Assembly: GCA_016867695.1 (NCBI GenBank)
Contig: VGIY01000120.1
Coordinates: 1-7,583 of the forward strand
Reading direction: 5' to 3'
DNA length: 7,583 nt
Source of the DNA: Candidatus Eiseniibacteriota bacterium
GTDB taxonomy: Bacteria > Eisenbacteria > RBG-16-71-46 > CAIMUX01 > WJJG01
How positions within the stretch are numbered: position 1 is the stretch's first letter; every line of letters begins with the position of its first letter. Below are positions 1-5,971 of the stretch, in pieces. A program made the position numbers and the translations under genes. Below the pieces are notes generated by a model, which made no database searches, was not told where the DNA came from, and saw only the letters and a program-made list of their open reading frames with translations.

Positions 1-332
1 AGCCGCCCGATCCGCTCGTCGGGGATCCCCGTGCCGGTGTCGCGCACCTCGAAGCGCACGGTGGCCTCCTGGGCCTTCTCGTCGGCGACCGTCACGCAGA
101 CCGTGACCTGCCCCTCGTCGGTGAAGCGGATCGCGTTCATGATCAGGCTGAAGAGCACCTGGCGCAGCCGCGACGGGTCGCCGAGCACGCGCGCGGGCAG
201 CTCGGGGTCCAGGCCGACGAAGAAGGCGATGCCCTTGAAGAGGGCGTGATTCGTCATCAGCGAGGCCGCGCGCTGGATGCACTCGCGCACATCGAAGGCG
301 ACGGAAGGGGAGTCGGACTTGCCGGCCTGCAT
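1..332 (-). CDS. Sensor histidine kinase fragment, ATPase domain (partial, 5'-truncated or frameshifted)
   Basis: Read leftward from ATG 332, this gives about 110 residues before the window edge. The product begins MQAGK, then a VLGDPSRLRQVLFSLIMNAI stretch with the HATPase N-box (N of MNAIRFTDEG), and later the G1 box DTGTGIP. This is the standard order from the end of the DHp domain into the ATP-binding domain of hybrid or two-component kinases, which autophosphorylate a histidine and signal to a response regulator. The G2 box and any receiver domain would lie off the left edge. The upstream DHp domain with its phospho-accepting His (HExRTPLN type) is not seen in any of the three minus frames between 333 and 560. 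The frame stays open to a stop at 561-563, but its translation there does not look like a kinase. A match to the usual helix just before MQAGK (SDVLEVP) lies in another frame, one base away. The gene therefore looks broken, or starts abnormally late. The family call is firm; gene integrity is doubtful. Confidence 0.8.
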   Translation of the reverse strand, partial: MQAGKSDSPSVAFDVRECIQRAASLMTNHALFKGIAFFVGLDPELPARVLGDPSRLRQVLFSLIMNAIRFTDEGQVTVCVTVADEKAQEATVRFEVRDTGTGIPDERIGR

Positions 333-601
333 TCTCGGGCACCTCGAGGACGTCGCTTCGGGTCCGCCGCGCCGCGCGCGCCGATGCTGTCGGGAGAGTT
401 CGCGCACCCATGCCTCCACCGGGAGGCATCGGCACGGCTCTCCGGCATCCCCACCATCGGCGCACAGCACGACGGGCCCGAGCCCGCGCGCTCGCGCCGG
501 ACGGTCGACAATCCTCAAAGGTATTCTACACCTTGGGGGTCCGTTTGCGCCAGTCTGAACTCAATCTGACGAAGTACGCTATCTAGAAGAAGGAATGCTG
601 G

Positions 602-618
602 TTCCGCGCTCCGCGGAA
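602..618. promoter_or_regulatory. Palindrome TTCCGCG-CTC-CGCGGAA, possible operator
   Basis: The 7-base arms are perfect inverted repeats separated by 3 bases. The site ends 23 bases upstream of the -35 box at 642, a position where activators or repressors commonly bind. No T-run follows on either strand, so it does not look like an intrinsic terminator. The binding protein is unknown. In GC-rich DNA such a palindrome could arise by chance, so the functional call is tentative. Confidence 0.4.
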
Positions 619-641
619 GACCCCCCCGAAGGACATCCGCG

Positions 642-671
642 TTGACACTCCGGTCGCGTGTGCGGGATAAT
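642..671 (+). promoter_or_regulatory. Sigma70-type promoter for the plus-strand operon
   Basis: There is a perfect -35 TTGACA (642-647), an 18-base spacer and a -10 GATAAT (666-671), which is 5 of 6 to TATAAT. In DNA this GC-rich such a pair is unlikely to be random. Transcription would start near 677-679, leaving about 255 nt of leader before ATG 934. It most plausibly drives the genes at 934, 1548 and 3208. The leader length is unusual and could carry a post-transcriptional control element, although no known riboswitch class was recognised. Confidence 0.65.
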
Positions 672-923
672 CCCACCGGCTCCCGGGAGCTGAAGCTCTG
701 TTCCAACGTGCCCCGATCGAGTGTGGAGTACGGAGCATGCAGCGGAACCTCGGCAGCGCGCGTCTCCTGCAAGCGGCGCCCGTCGCTCCGGCCGAAGGCA
801 CGGGTCCGTCCGGCCCGTTCATGCCCGCCGGGTCGGCCATGCCCGCCGCCGCGTCGCGCCCGAGGCGCCCGGCGGCGGAATCCGATGCCCCCTTCACAGC
901 CACCGTGAACCCCTGCCACTCGT

Positions 924-930
924 GGAGGAG
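924..930 (+). promoter_or_regulatory. Ribosome binding site deciding the start at 934
   Basis: GGAGGAG lies three bases before ATG 934, with the core GGAGG five bases away. It selects ATG 934, which begins a clean signal peptide, over in-frame upstream starts such as GTG 721 that would add an implausible Arg/His-rich extension. Confidence 0.8.
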
Positions 931-933
931 AAC

Positions 934-1389
934 ATGAAAGCAGTCCTGGTCCTGACCATGCTGGCGGCAGGCCTGGCGCTCGCGCCCGGCCCGGCCGTGG
1001 CGGACGGCTCCTACTGCTGCTCCGACGACGCCACCGTGTCCCTCTCGATCGAGACCTACTGCGACGTGCACTTCCTGGACGGCGCCGCCGCGTTCTCGAT
1101 CCAGGTGGCCAACGGCGCGACCGAAGGGGAGGCTACCCAGCCCTTCTTCGCCGGCGCCAACTGCTGCGTCTGGCTGGACAGCGAGCTGACGCCCCCGATC
1201 GGGGCGCCCGGCCTCTGGAGCTGCGAGATCGACGGCGTCCCCTCGGGCACGCACATCCAGTTCGGTCCCGGCATCTACGACGGGCCGGCGCAAGCCACGG
1301 TGCGGGTCGGGGGGCTCGATCCCTTCCAGACGCCCGCCGGCCAGTACCAGGGCGGCGTGATGACGCTGACGCTGCAGGTCGACCCGTAG
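934..1389 (+). CDS. Small exported six-cysteine protein, probable fibre/coat-type subunit
   Basis: The product is 151 residues long. Residues 1-23 form a typical Sec signal peptide (MKAVLVLTMLAAGLALA..., likely cleaved after AVA). The mature part is about 128 residues and rich in predicted beta strands. It has six cysteines (C28, C29, C43, C77, C78, C97) that could form disulfides in the periplasm or at the surface. The C-terminus, PAGQYQGGVMTLTLQVDP, has the PAGxYxGxVxLTL pattern seen at the end of pilin-like subunits of the spore coat U and DUF4402 type. That similarity is from recognition, not a search. It is the first gene after the promoter at 642, the usual place for an abundant structural subunit, and has a strong Shine-Dalgarno site. 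A gap of 158 nt separates it from the next gene, wide enough for processing or attenuation that would leave the subunit more abundant. It could instead be another secreted beta-sandwich protein; assembly into a fibre is inference. Confidence 0.8.
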   Translation: MKAVLVLTMLAAGLALAPGPAVADGSYCCSDDATVSLSIETYCDVHFLDGAAAFSIQVANGATEGEATQPFFAGANCCVWLDSELTPPIGAPGLWSCEIDGVPSGTHIQFGPGIYDGPAQATVRVGGLDPFQTPAGQYQGGVMTLTLQVDP

Positions 1390-1540
1390 CCTCTCGGCCT
1401 GGCGGATCGCCTCGCCGGCTCGCCCGCGCGGACCGCTTCCGGGCACGCTTCCGTCTGCGCGCGCCCGCTCGCATGACGCGCGGCCGGGGCCGCCGGTCGC
1501 CCTCTCGATCGGCGCGCCCCTCCGGCGAGCTTCTACACGG

Positions 1541-1545
1541 GGGAG
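1541..1545 (+). promoter_or_regulatory. Ribosome binding site favouring the start at 1548
   Basis: A GGGAG core, within a longer G run from 1539, stands only two bases before ATG 1548, which is tighter than usual. The upstream in-frame ATG 1473 has no Shine-Dalgarno site and would put 25 Arg/Ser-rich residues before the signal peptide. ATG 1548 is preferred. Confidence 0.5.
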
Positions 1546-1547
1546 CG

Positions 1548-3194
1548 ATGCTCGACCCATCGAGCGCGGGAGCCCGCGCGCGCCGCCGGCCGCCGCGGGC
1601 GGTGCTGTTTTTCGCCGCGGCGATCCTCGCCCAGGCGCCTGCGCCGGGGCAGGGATTCCTGGTCAAGCCGATGATCCTGGAGATCAAGGCCCGGCCGGGG
1701 AGCACGATCGAGCAGGCGCTCGAGGTGCGCAACGCCGAGGCCGCGGCGGCCACGATCGCCGTAACCGCCATGGGACTGGCGCAAGGAAACAACGGCGCAT
1801 GGCGGGCGGTACCGGGCGCGGGGGCATCCGCCGGCGGGGGCGGGGCGGCCCCGAGTTGCCTGGAGTGGTTGTCGCTGCCCGCCGCCGAGTTCGCCGTCGG
1901 GCCGCTGCAGACCGTGCGCCCGGCGCTCGTCTTCCGGGTGCCGCTGGACGCCAGCGGGACGCACGGCGCCGCGCTCCTGGTCGAGAGCCGCCCGCGGGCG
2001 GCGCCGGGGGCCCTCGCGCTGGTCGTGCGCTTCCTGATCCCGGTCCTCATCGATGTCCAGGGCACCGCGGCCCAGCGCCGCGTGGAGTGCCTGGATGCCC
2101 GCCTGGAGCGCGAAGGCGACGGCGGGGAGGCCTCCGGCGCCTCGGTCGTGCTCGATCTGGCCAACACGGGGCAGACGCTGGCCCTCCTGGGCGGTCAGGT
2201 GGCGGTGCTCCATCAGCAGGGCGGCGAGCGCTGGCTGCCGGTGACGGAGGTCGAGGTCGAGGAGACGCGGATCATCCCGGGCGCGAGCTTCCCGCTGCGG
2301 ATCGATCTCGAGAGGAGCCTGCCGCCGGGCACCTATCGCCTGGAAGCGATGGTGACCGTCGACGGGCAGCCGGTGAAGCCGCTGCGCCGGGAGCTTGCCT
2401 TCGCCGGCGATCCGCGAGCCGCGTTGCTCCCCGGGGATGCCGAGCTGCTTCTCGATCCGTCGCTGCTCGAGGTCGCCGGAGCCGCCGGCGCGGTGCGGCG
2501 GGCGATCCTGACCGTGCGCAACCCCGGCTCCGAGGCGCTGGACATCGCCTGCTCGCTGCGCCGCCCTGCCGCGCTGGGCGGCGTCAGGCTCGGCGAGACG
2601 CTCGGCGAGGAGTACTCCTGTCACGCCTGGACCACGCTCTCGCCGGAGCGGTTCACGCTGCCCGCCGGCGGCCAGCGCCAGATCACGCTGCAGCTCGCCT
2701 ACCCGCGCGAGGGGGGGCTGAAGCCGAGTTCCTTCGCCACGCTCGAGCTGGCCGCGAGCCGCCCCGGAGGGCAACGCGCCGGTTCCGCCGCGGCGCTCGT
2801 CGTGGCGCGCGACACGCGCCAGCGCGCGCTGTCCCGCCTGCAGCCGGCGGGGCTGTCGATCGCCCGGGAGAGCTCCGGCCGCTACGCGATCGTCGCCGCC
2901 TTCGCCAACACGGGCGAGACGCCGCTCGAGCCGACCTGCCAAGGGCACCTGTCCGGCGGCAGCGGCGTGCGGGGTCTGGGATCGATCAAACTCACGCGCC
3001 GGGCGGGGATCGTGCTGCCGCTCGAGACCGCGCGCTTCAGCGGATACCTCGAGGTCGGCGGCATCGAGCCGGGCCTCTACATCGTGACGGCGACAGCCGA
3101 CTGCGACGGCGAACCAGTCGAGCAGTCCCTGCCGCTGCGGGTCAGCGACGGCGCCGGCGAACGCCTGGTCGAGGTCGTCCGCGGGGCGCAGTAG
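1548..3194 (+). CDS. Large exported Ig-like two-repeat protein, chaperone/scaffold-like
   Basis: From ATG 1548 the product has 548 residues. Residues 1-35 look like a signal peptide with a long Arg-rich N-region and a hydrophobic core (AVLFFAAAILAQA). The rest divides into two similar halves, about 37-286 and 298-534. Each half has a first beta-rich module ending in a CxxW segment (C104-W107, C358-W361) followed by a strand pattern like FxLxxGxxxxxxLxxxxP. A second module follows with an ANTG turn (ANTGQTLAL, ANTGETPLE) and a late PGxY motif. This is reminiscent of periplasmic chaperone-type and DUF916/DUF3324-type Ig-like domains, although no family was confirmed. No C-terminal membrane helix is visible, so a periplasmic or surface location is likely. 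The stop is 13 nt before the next start, so the two are co-transcribed. The minus-strand gene at 5972-7583 encodes a paralogue of the same layout. A partner role for the neighbouring secreted proteins is inferred. Confidence 0.75.
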   Translation: MLDPSSAGARARRRPPRAVLFFAAAILAQAPAPGQGFLVKPMILEIKARPGSTIEQALEVRNAEAAAATIAVTAMGLAQGNNGAWRAVPGAGASAGGGGAAPSCLEWLSLPAAEFAVGPLQTVRPALVFRVPLDASGTHGAALLVESRPRAAPGALALVVRFLIPVLIDVQGTAAQRRVECLDARLEREGDGGEASGASVVLDLANTGQTLALLGGQVAVLHQQGGERWLPVTEVEVEETRIIPGASFPLRIDLERSLPPGTYRLEAMVTVDGQPVKPLRRELAFAGDPRAALLPGDAELLLDPSLLEVAGAAGAVRRAILTVRNPGSEALDIACSLRRPAALGGVRLGETLGEEYSCHAWTTLSPERFTLPAGGQRQITLQLAYPREGGLKPSSFATLELAASRPGGQRAGSAAALVVARDTRQRALSRLQPAGLSIARESSGRYAIVAAFANTGETPLEPTCQGHLSGGSGVRGLGSIKLTRRAGIVLPLETARFSGYLEVGGIEPGLYIVTATADCDGEPVEQSLPLRVSDGAGERLVEVVRGAQ

Positions 3195-3207
3195 GAGGAG
3201 GGATATC

Positions 3208-4206
3208 ATGCGCGCGAGCCATGCCCGTTGCGCGCCGCTCCCGGCAGGGGCGGCTCCGGCCATCCTGGCCCTGCTCCTCGCGGCGGCGGTCTGCACCGCC
3301 CATGCCGACGAGGCGCTGCCCGGGCAATCGCGGGCCCAGGCGTCGGTGACGCTCGTCATCCAGGCGCCCGCTCCCACCAAGCCGCCCAGGGAGTATGTGA
3401 TCGCCGACATCCCCGGCGGGGGCGGCGGCTGGGACGGGGGCACGCAGTACTTCTTCAGCCTCCCCCCCGATCTTCCCGTGACCGGGGCCATCGCCGAGGT
3501 CATCGAGGCGCGGGGGCCCGACGGCGCGCCGGAGGAGGGCCGCCTCTGGATCCGCGCGAGCGAAGCCGAAGGCCCCTTCGCGCGTCTCGACCGGGCCGTG
3601 GCGCTAGACGCGCGATCGGGGCCGACGGATCAGGGCGACGGCGTGGCTCTCGAGTTCGCCTTCCGCACGGGCTGGCTCGATCCCGCCGGCCGCTACACGC
3701 TGCTCGTGGCGCTCCGCCCGCTGGAGGCGACCGGCGCCGGCGGGATCGGGGAGTCGGCGGCGGCGGTGCCTGCGGATGTCGCCGCGGGAGAGGCGCAGTT
3801 CGTCCGGCTCCTGGCCGATGTGCCGGAGCTCATCTCGGTGTCGCTGTCGCGCCGGGAGCTCGAGTTCGTGCTGGCGGAGGGGGCCGGCGATCGCTCCACG
3901 GTCTGCGACCTGCGCATCACCGTGTCGACCAACGCGCGCAAGTGGGACGTGCGCTGCGCGGCCGAGCCGGTGTTGACGCCCGCGGGGGAAGTCGTCGCCC
4001 CGGAGCGCTTGGAGTGGGCGCGCGACGCCGTCGGCGGATGGCCCGCCGCGAGGGGGCCGCTGTCCGGCGAGACGATCATCCTCGCCGGGGATCGTCCGGT
4101 GGAGGGGCTCGAGGTGCCGCTGCGCCTCACGCTGCGTCCGCTCCCCGGGGACGGCCCGGGCACCTACAGGGGCAAGGTCTCCGTCGTCGGCGTCACCGGC
4201 GCCTGA
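3208..4206 (+). CDS. Exported two-domain protein with subunit-like C-terminal domain (possible minor or tip subunit)
   Basis: The product is 332 residues long. Residues 1-33 form a signal peptide with a long hydrophobic stretch (APAILALLLAAAVCTAHA), likely cleaved before DEALPG. A GGAGGAGGG Shine-Dalgarno site overlaps the stop of the preceding gene and stands five bases before ATG 3208. The mature protein starts with a short beta segment (ASVTLVIQ), then a Pro-rich and Gly-rich stretch (GGGGGWDGG, about 70-78). A first globular domain spans about 80-175 and a second about 205-330. The second contains two cysteines (C233, C250) and ends with PGTYRGKVSVVGV, matching the strand pattern at the end of the small subunit encoded at 934. 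It also shares a VSLS start and a GE/GTxI segment at similar places. A distinct N-terminal domain plus a subunit-like C-terminal domain recalls tip adhesins or minor pilins. The protein is not recognised by family, and the role is inferred from architecture and operon context. Confidence 0.75.
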   Translation: MRASHARCAPLPAGAAPAILALLLAAAVCTAHADEALPGQSRAQASVTLVIQAPAPTKPPREYVIADIPGGGGGWDGGTQYFFSLPPDLPVTGAIAEVIEARGPDGAPEEGRLWIRASEAEGPFARLDRAVALDARSGPTDQGDGVALEFAFRTGWLDPAGRYTLLVALRPLEATGAGGIGESAAAVPADVAAGEAQFVRLLADVPELISVSLSRRELEFVLAEGAGDRSTVCDLRITVSTNARKWDVRCAAEPVLTPAGEVVAPERLEWARDAVGGWPAARGPLSGETIILAGDRPVEGLEVPLRLTLRPLPGDGPGTYRGKVSVVGVTGA

Positions 4207-4252
4207 GAGACTTGGGGGGGCCGAAGGGTTTGAGAGGTCCCGAGAGGCCTGC

Positions 4253-4268
4253 ACGACCTAGAGGTCGT
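4253..4268. terminator. Weak hairpin at the convergent junction
   Basis: ACGACC-TAGA-GGTCGT forms a 6-bp stem with a 4-nt loop between the two converging operons, and it includes the secretin stop codon (4260-4258). Neither side has a T-run, so it is not a textbook intrinsic terminator, and the symmetry may be accidental (GAC GAC CTC codons at the gene end). The 4207-4257 gap otherwise holds only an imperfect 10-base direct repeat (4232-4241 and 4242-4251). Confidence 0.25.
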
Positions 4269-5952
4269 CGAAGAGCGCCGGGTCGATGAGGATGTGCGGC
4301 GTGACCAGGATCACGACCTCGGCGTCTTCCCTCTCCGTCGTCGTGTGACTGAAGAGCCAGTCTCCGAGCAGCGGGATGTCGGAGAGCAGCGGGATGCCGT
4401 TCCTCGTCTTCGACCGGCGCTCGAAGACCAGCCCGCCGATGCCGAACATCTGTCCGTTGGGCACTCTCACCTGGCTCTCCGCCGAGCGGACGCTGGTCAC
4501 GGGCAGGTCGTTCGTCCCCGCGCCGGCGACGTCGCTCACCTCGGCCGCCACCTTGAGCAGGACCTCGCCCGTGTCGCCGACGTAGGGCGTGATCCGCAGC
4601 GAGATGCCCGTGTCGATCTTCTCCAGCGTAACGTAGGGGAAGTTGACATTGCCGCGGACGAGCGAGTAGTAGGCCTCCTTGACGATGCGGATGGAGGCCT
4701 CGCGCCCGTCCTGCGTGGTGACCCGCGGGTTGGCGCGCACCTCCGCCCGGCCTGCGGCGGCGAGCACGCGAAGCGCCCCGCGCAGGTCGTAGCGCATGTC
4801 CTTGTGCCGCCGGCCGGGCTTGAGGATCCGGCCGATCAGCGCCGAGTCGGCCAGCGCCGGCAGGATCCGCGAGACGCTGAAGACGGCGTTGTCGCGCGTG
4901 CCGCTCCAGTCCCAGTCGAGCCCCACGGCGCGGCGGGCCTCGGAGTTCATCTCGACGATCAGCGCCTCGATCATCACCTGCGGCGCCGGGCGGTCGAGCG
5001 CGGCGACGTCGCGCTCGAAGGCGGCGACGATGCCCGGCGGGGCGGTGACGGCCAGCACGTTCGATTCGGCGTCGGCGCGCGCGTAGCTCTGGTAGTAGGG
5101 GGGCAGCGAGCGCATCACCTCGACGGCCGTGCGGTGGCGGAGGGCGACCGCCTTGGTCATGGTGAAGAGGGGGTAGGAGGGGCTCTCCGCGATCGGCGCG
5201 CCCACCAGGTAGTAGCCGTCCATTCGACGATAGGCGAGGCCGAGCGGCGTGAGCAGCCGGTCGAGGCAGCTCTCGAGCGGGAGGTTCTGGAACTCGGCGG
5301 TCACGTAGCCCCGCACCAGCGCGTCGGAGATGATGCTCACCCCGGTCTGCGCGGAGATGTCCATCAGCGCCTGGCGGATATCGGTCTCATAGAAGACATT
5401 GGAGACGAGCGGTCCGGCGTCCCCCGCCGCCGGTCCGCCGGACCCCGGCGCGTCGCGCGGGGCGGTCGCCTGCCCGCTCCGCGCCGGCGAGGCCGTCTCC
5501 CGGGGATCGTCCGCCGCAGCGCTGCCCGCCCGGGAATCGATCGCCCCTCGGAGCGAGTCGAGGTCGGCGAAGCGCGCGGAGCAGCGCGGGTAGTGCCGGC
5601 GCAGGAGATCGAGGCAGCGCTGCGCCCGGGCGAAGTCCCTCGCCGAAGCGCGCGCCCTGCCCAGCCAGTAAAGGACTTCATCCATCCGGTAGTACGAGTA
5701 GTGGGCGCGGCCCAGGTCGCGCAGGCTGCGGCCGGCGGCCTCGGGGTGTCCGGAGCTCCAGAGCTCGACGGCCCGCAGCAGCACGGAATCGGCGAGGGCG
5801 GACGAGCTGCCCGGATCCTGGAGGCGAGGCGCGGGCGGCCGCGAGCAGGAGAGGCTCGCGGCCGCGAGAGCGACCACGACGACCGCGGCGACCAGGGGCG
5901 CCAGGGCGACCGGCGGGGCGGGCGCGAACGGCCCGCGCGGCATCCGCTTCAT
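4258..5952 (-). CDS. Secretin-family outer-membrane channel with N-terminal TPR-like region
   Basis: The product is 564 residues long. Residues 1-35 form an export signal with a long hydrophobic core, followed by C36. The ASLSC context suggests a lipoprotein, but the lipobox is not canonical (Ser at -3). Residues 52-137 are helical and TPR-like. Residues 138-182 are an Ala/Gly/Pro/Ser linker. Residues 185-250 fit the secretin N-terminal (STN/N0) domain, with DIRQALMDISAQTGVSIISD as a hallmark. Residues 262-325 resemble one N1-type ring domain, and 325-560 are the secretin barrel domain. Diagnostic segments are VMIEALIVEM, ANPRVTTQDG, the VPNGQMFGIGGL turn, IPLLSDIPLLGDWLF, and a C-terminal VVILVTPHIL. 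Secretins form large multimeric outer-membrane gates for type II/III secretion, type IV pili and phage. This one is short, with a single N1-type domain. GGAGG lies four bases before ATG 5952, and the upstream gene ends 19 nt earlier, so the two are one operon. The substrate is unknown; the facing secreted proteins are the natural candidates. Confidence 0.93.
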   Translation of the reverse strand: MKRMPRGPFAPAPPVALAPLVAAVVVVALAAASLSCSRPPAPRLQDPGSSSALADSVLLRAVELWSSGHPEAAGRSLRDLGRAHYSYYRMDEVLYWLGRARASARDFARAQRCLDLLRRHYPRCSARFADLDSLRGAIDSRAGSAAADDPRETASPARSGQATAPRDAPGSGGPAAGDAGPLVSNVFYETDIRQALMDISAQTGVSIISDALVRGYVTAEFQNLPLESCLDRLLTPLGLAYRRMDGYYLVGAPIAESPSYPLFTMTKAVALRHRTAVEVMRSLPPYYQSYARADAESNVLAVTAPPGIVAAFERDVAALDRPAPQVMIEALIVEMNSEARRAVGLDWDWSGTRDNAVFSVSRILPALADSALIGRILKPGRRHKDMRYDLRGALRVLAAAGRAEVRANPRVTTQDGREASIRIVKEAYYSLVRGNVNFPYVTLEKIDTGISLRITPYVGDTGEVLLKVAAEVSDVAGAGTNDLPVTSVRSAESQVRVPNGQMFGIGGLVFERRSKTRNGIPLLSDIPLLGDWLFSHTTTEREDAEVVILVTPHILIDPALFDDL

Positions 5953-5971
5953 GCAGCCTCCTCGGGGGCCC

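Larger units (their letters stand above)
333..933. other. 600-nt non-coding or poorly coding stretch with promoter region and long leader
   Basis: No confident gene lies here. Positions 333-505 are GC-rich, open in several frames by composition, and yield Arg/Pro/Gly-rich translations without recognisable domains; they may be decayed kinase sequence. Positions 510-600 are noticeably richer in A+T, as expected of a control region. On the minus strand there is a possible -10 box TAGAAT (528-523) for the kinase fragment, but no convincing -35 box. On the plus strand there is a palindrome (602-618) and a strong promoter match (642-671). Positions 678-933 would be a long untranslated leader to the gene at 934. 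A weak GGAGC-TGAA-GCTCT hairpin (686-699) sits near the presumed transcript start. A 66-codon frame, 737-937, is discussed in the findings and not called as a gene. Confidence 0.55.

Noticed and set aside
721..933. N-terminal extension of the small subunit gene to GTG 721
   Set aside because: The extension is Arg/His/Pro-rich and would bury the signal peptide. ATG 934 has its own strong Shine-Dalgarno site.
1401..1411. GGCG-GAT-CGCC as terminator after the small subunit gene
   Set aside because: A 4-bp stem without a T-run is expected by chance in such GC-rich sequence.
1473..1547. Earlier ATG 1473 for the Ig-like gene
   Set aside because: It lacks a Shine-Dalgarno site and adds 25 Arg/Ser-rich residues before the signal peptide.
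583..1560. Minus-strand open frames at 583-1560 and 515-919
   Set aside because: They are Arg/Gly/Ala-rich without motifs. They run opposite the small signal-peptide gene and the promoter region.
1799..3349. A 516-codon plus frame overlapping the two plus-strand genes
   Set aside because: It is extremely Arg/Ala/Gly-rich, starts inside a real gene, crosses the junction between two genes with good starts, and has no motif.
1533..3503. A 656-codon minus-strand open frame opposite the Ig-like gene
   Set aside because: It is Arg/Gln/Gly-rich, has no domain pattern or Shine-Dalgarno site, and exists because the real plus-strand gene has nearly only G/C at third positions. The plus strand shows a signal peptide and repeats.
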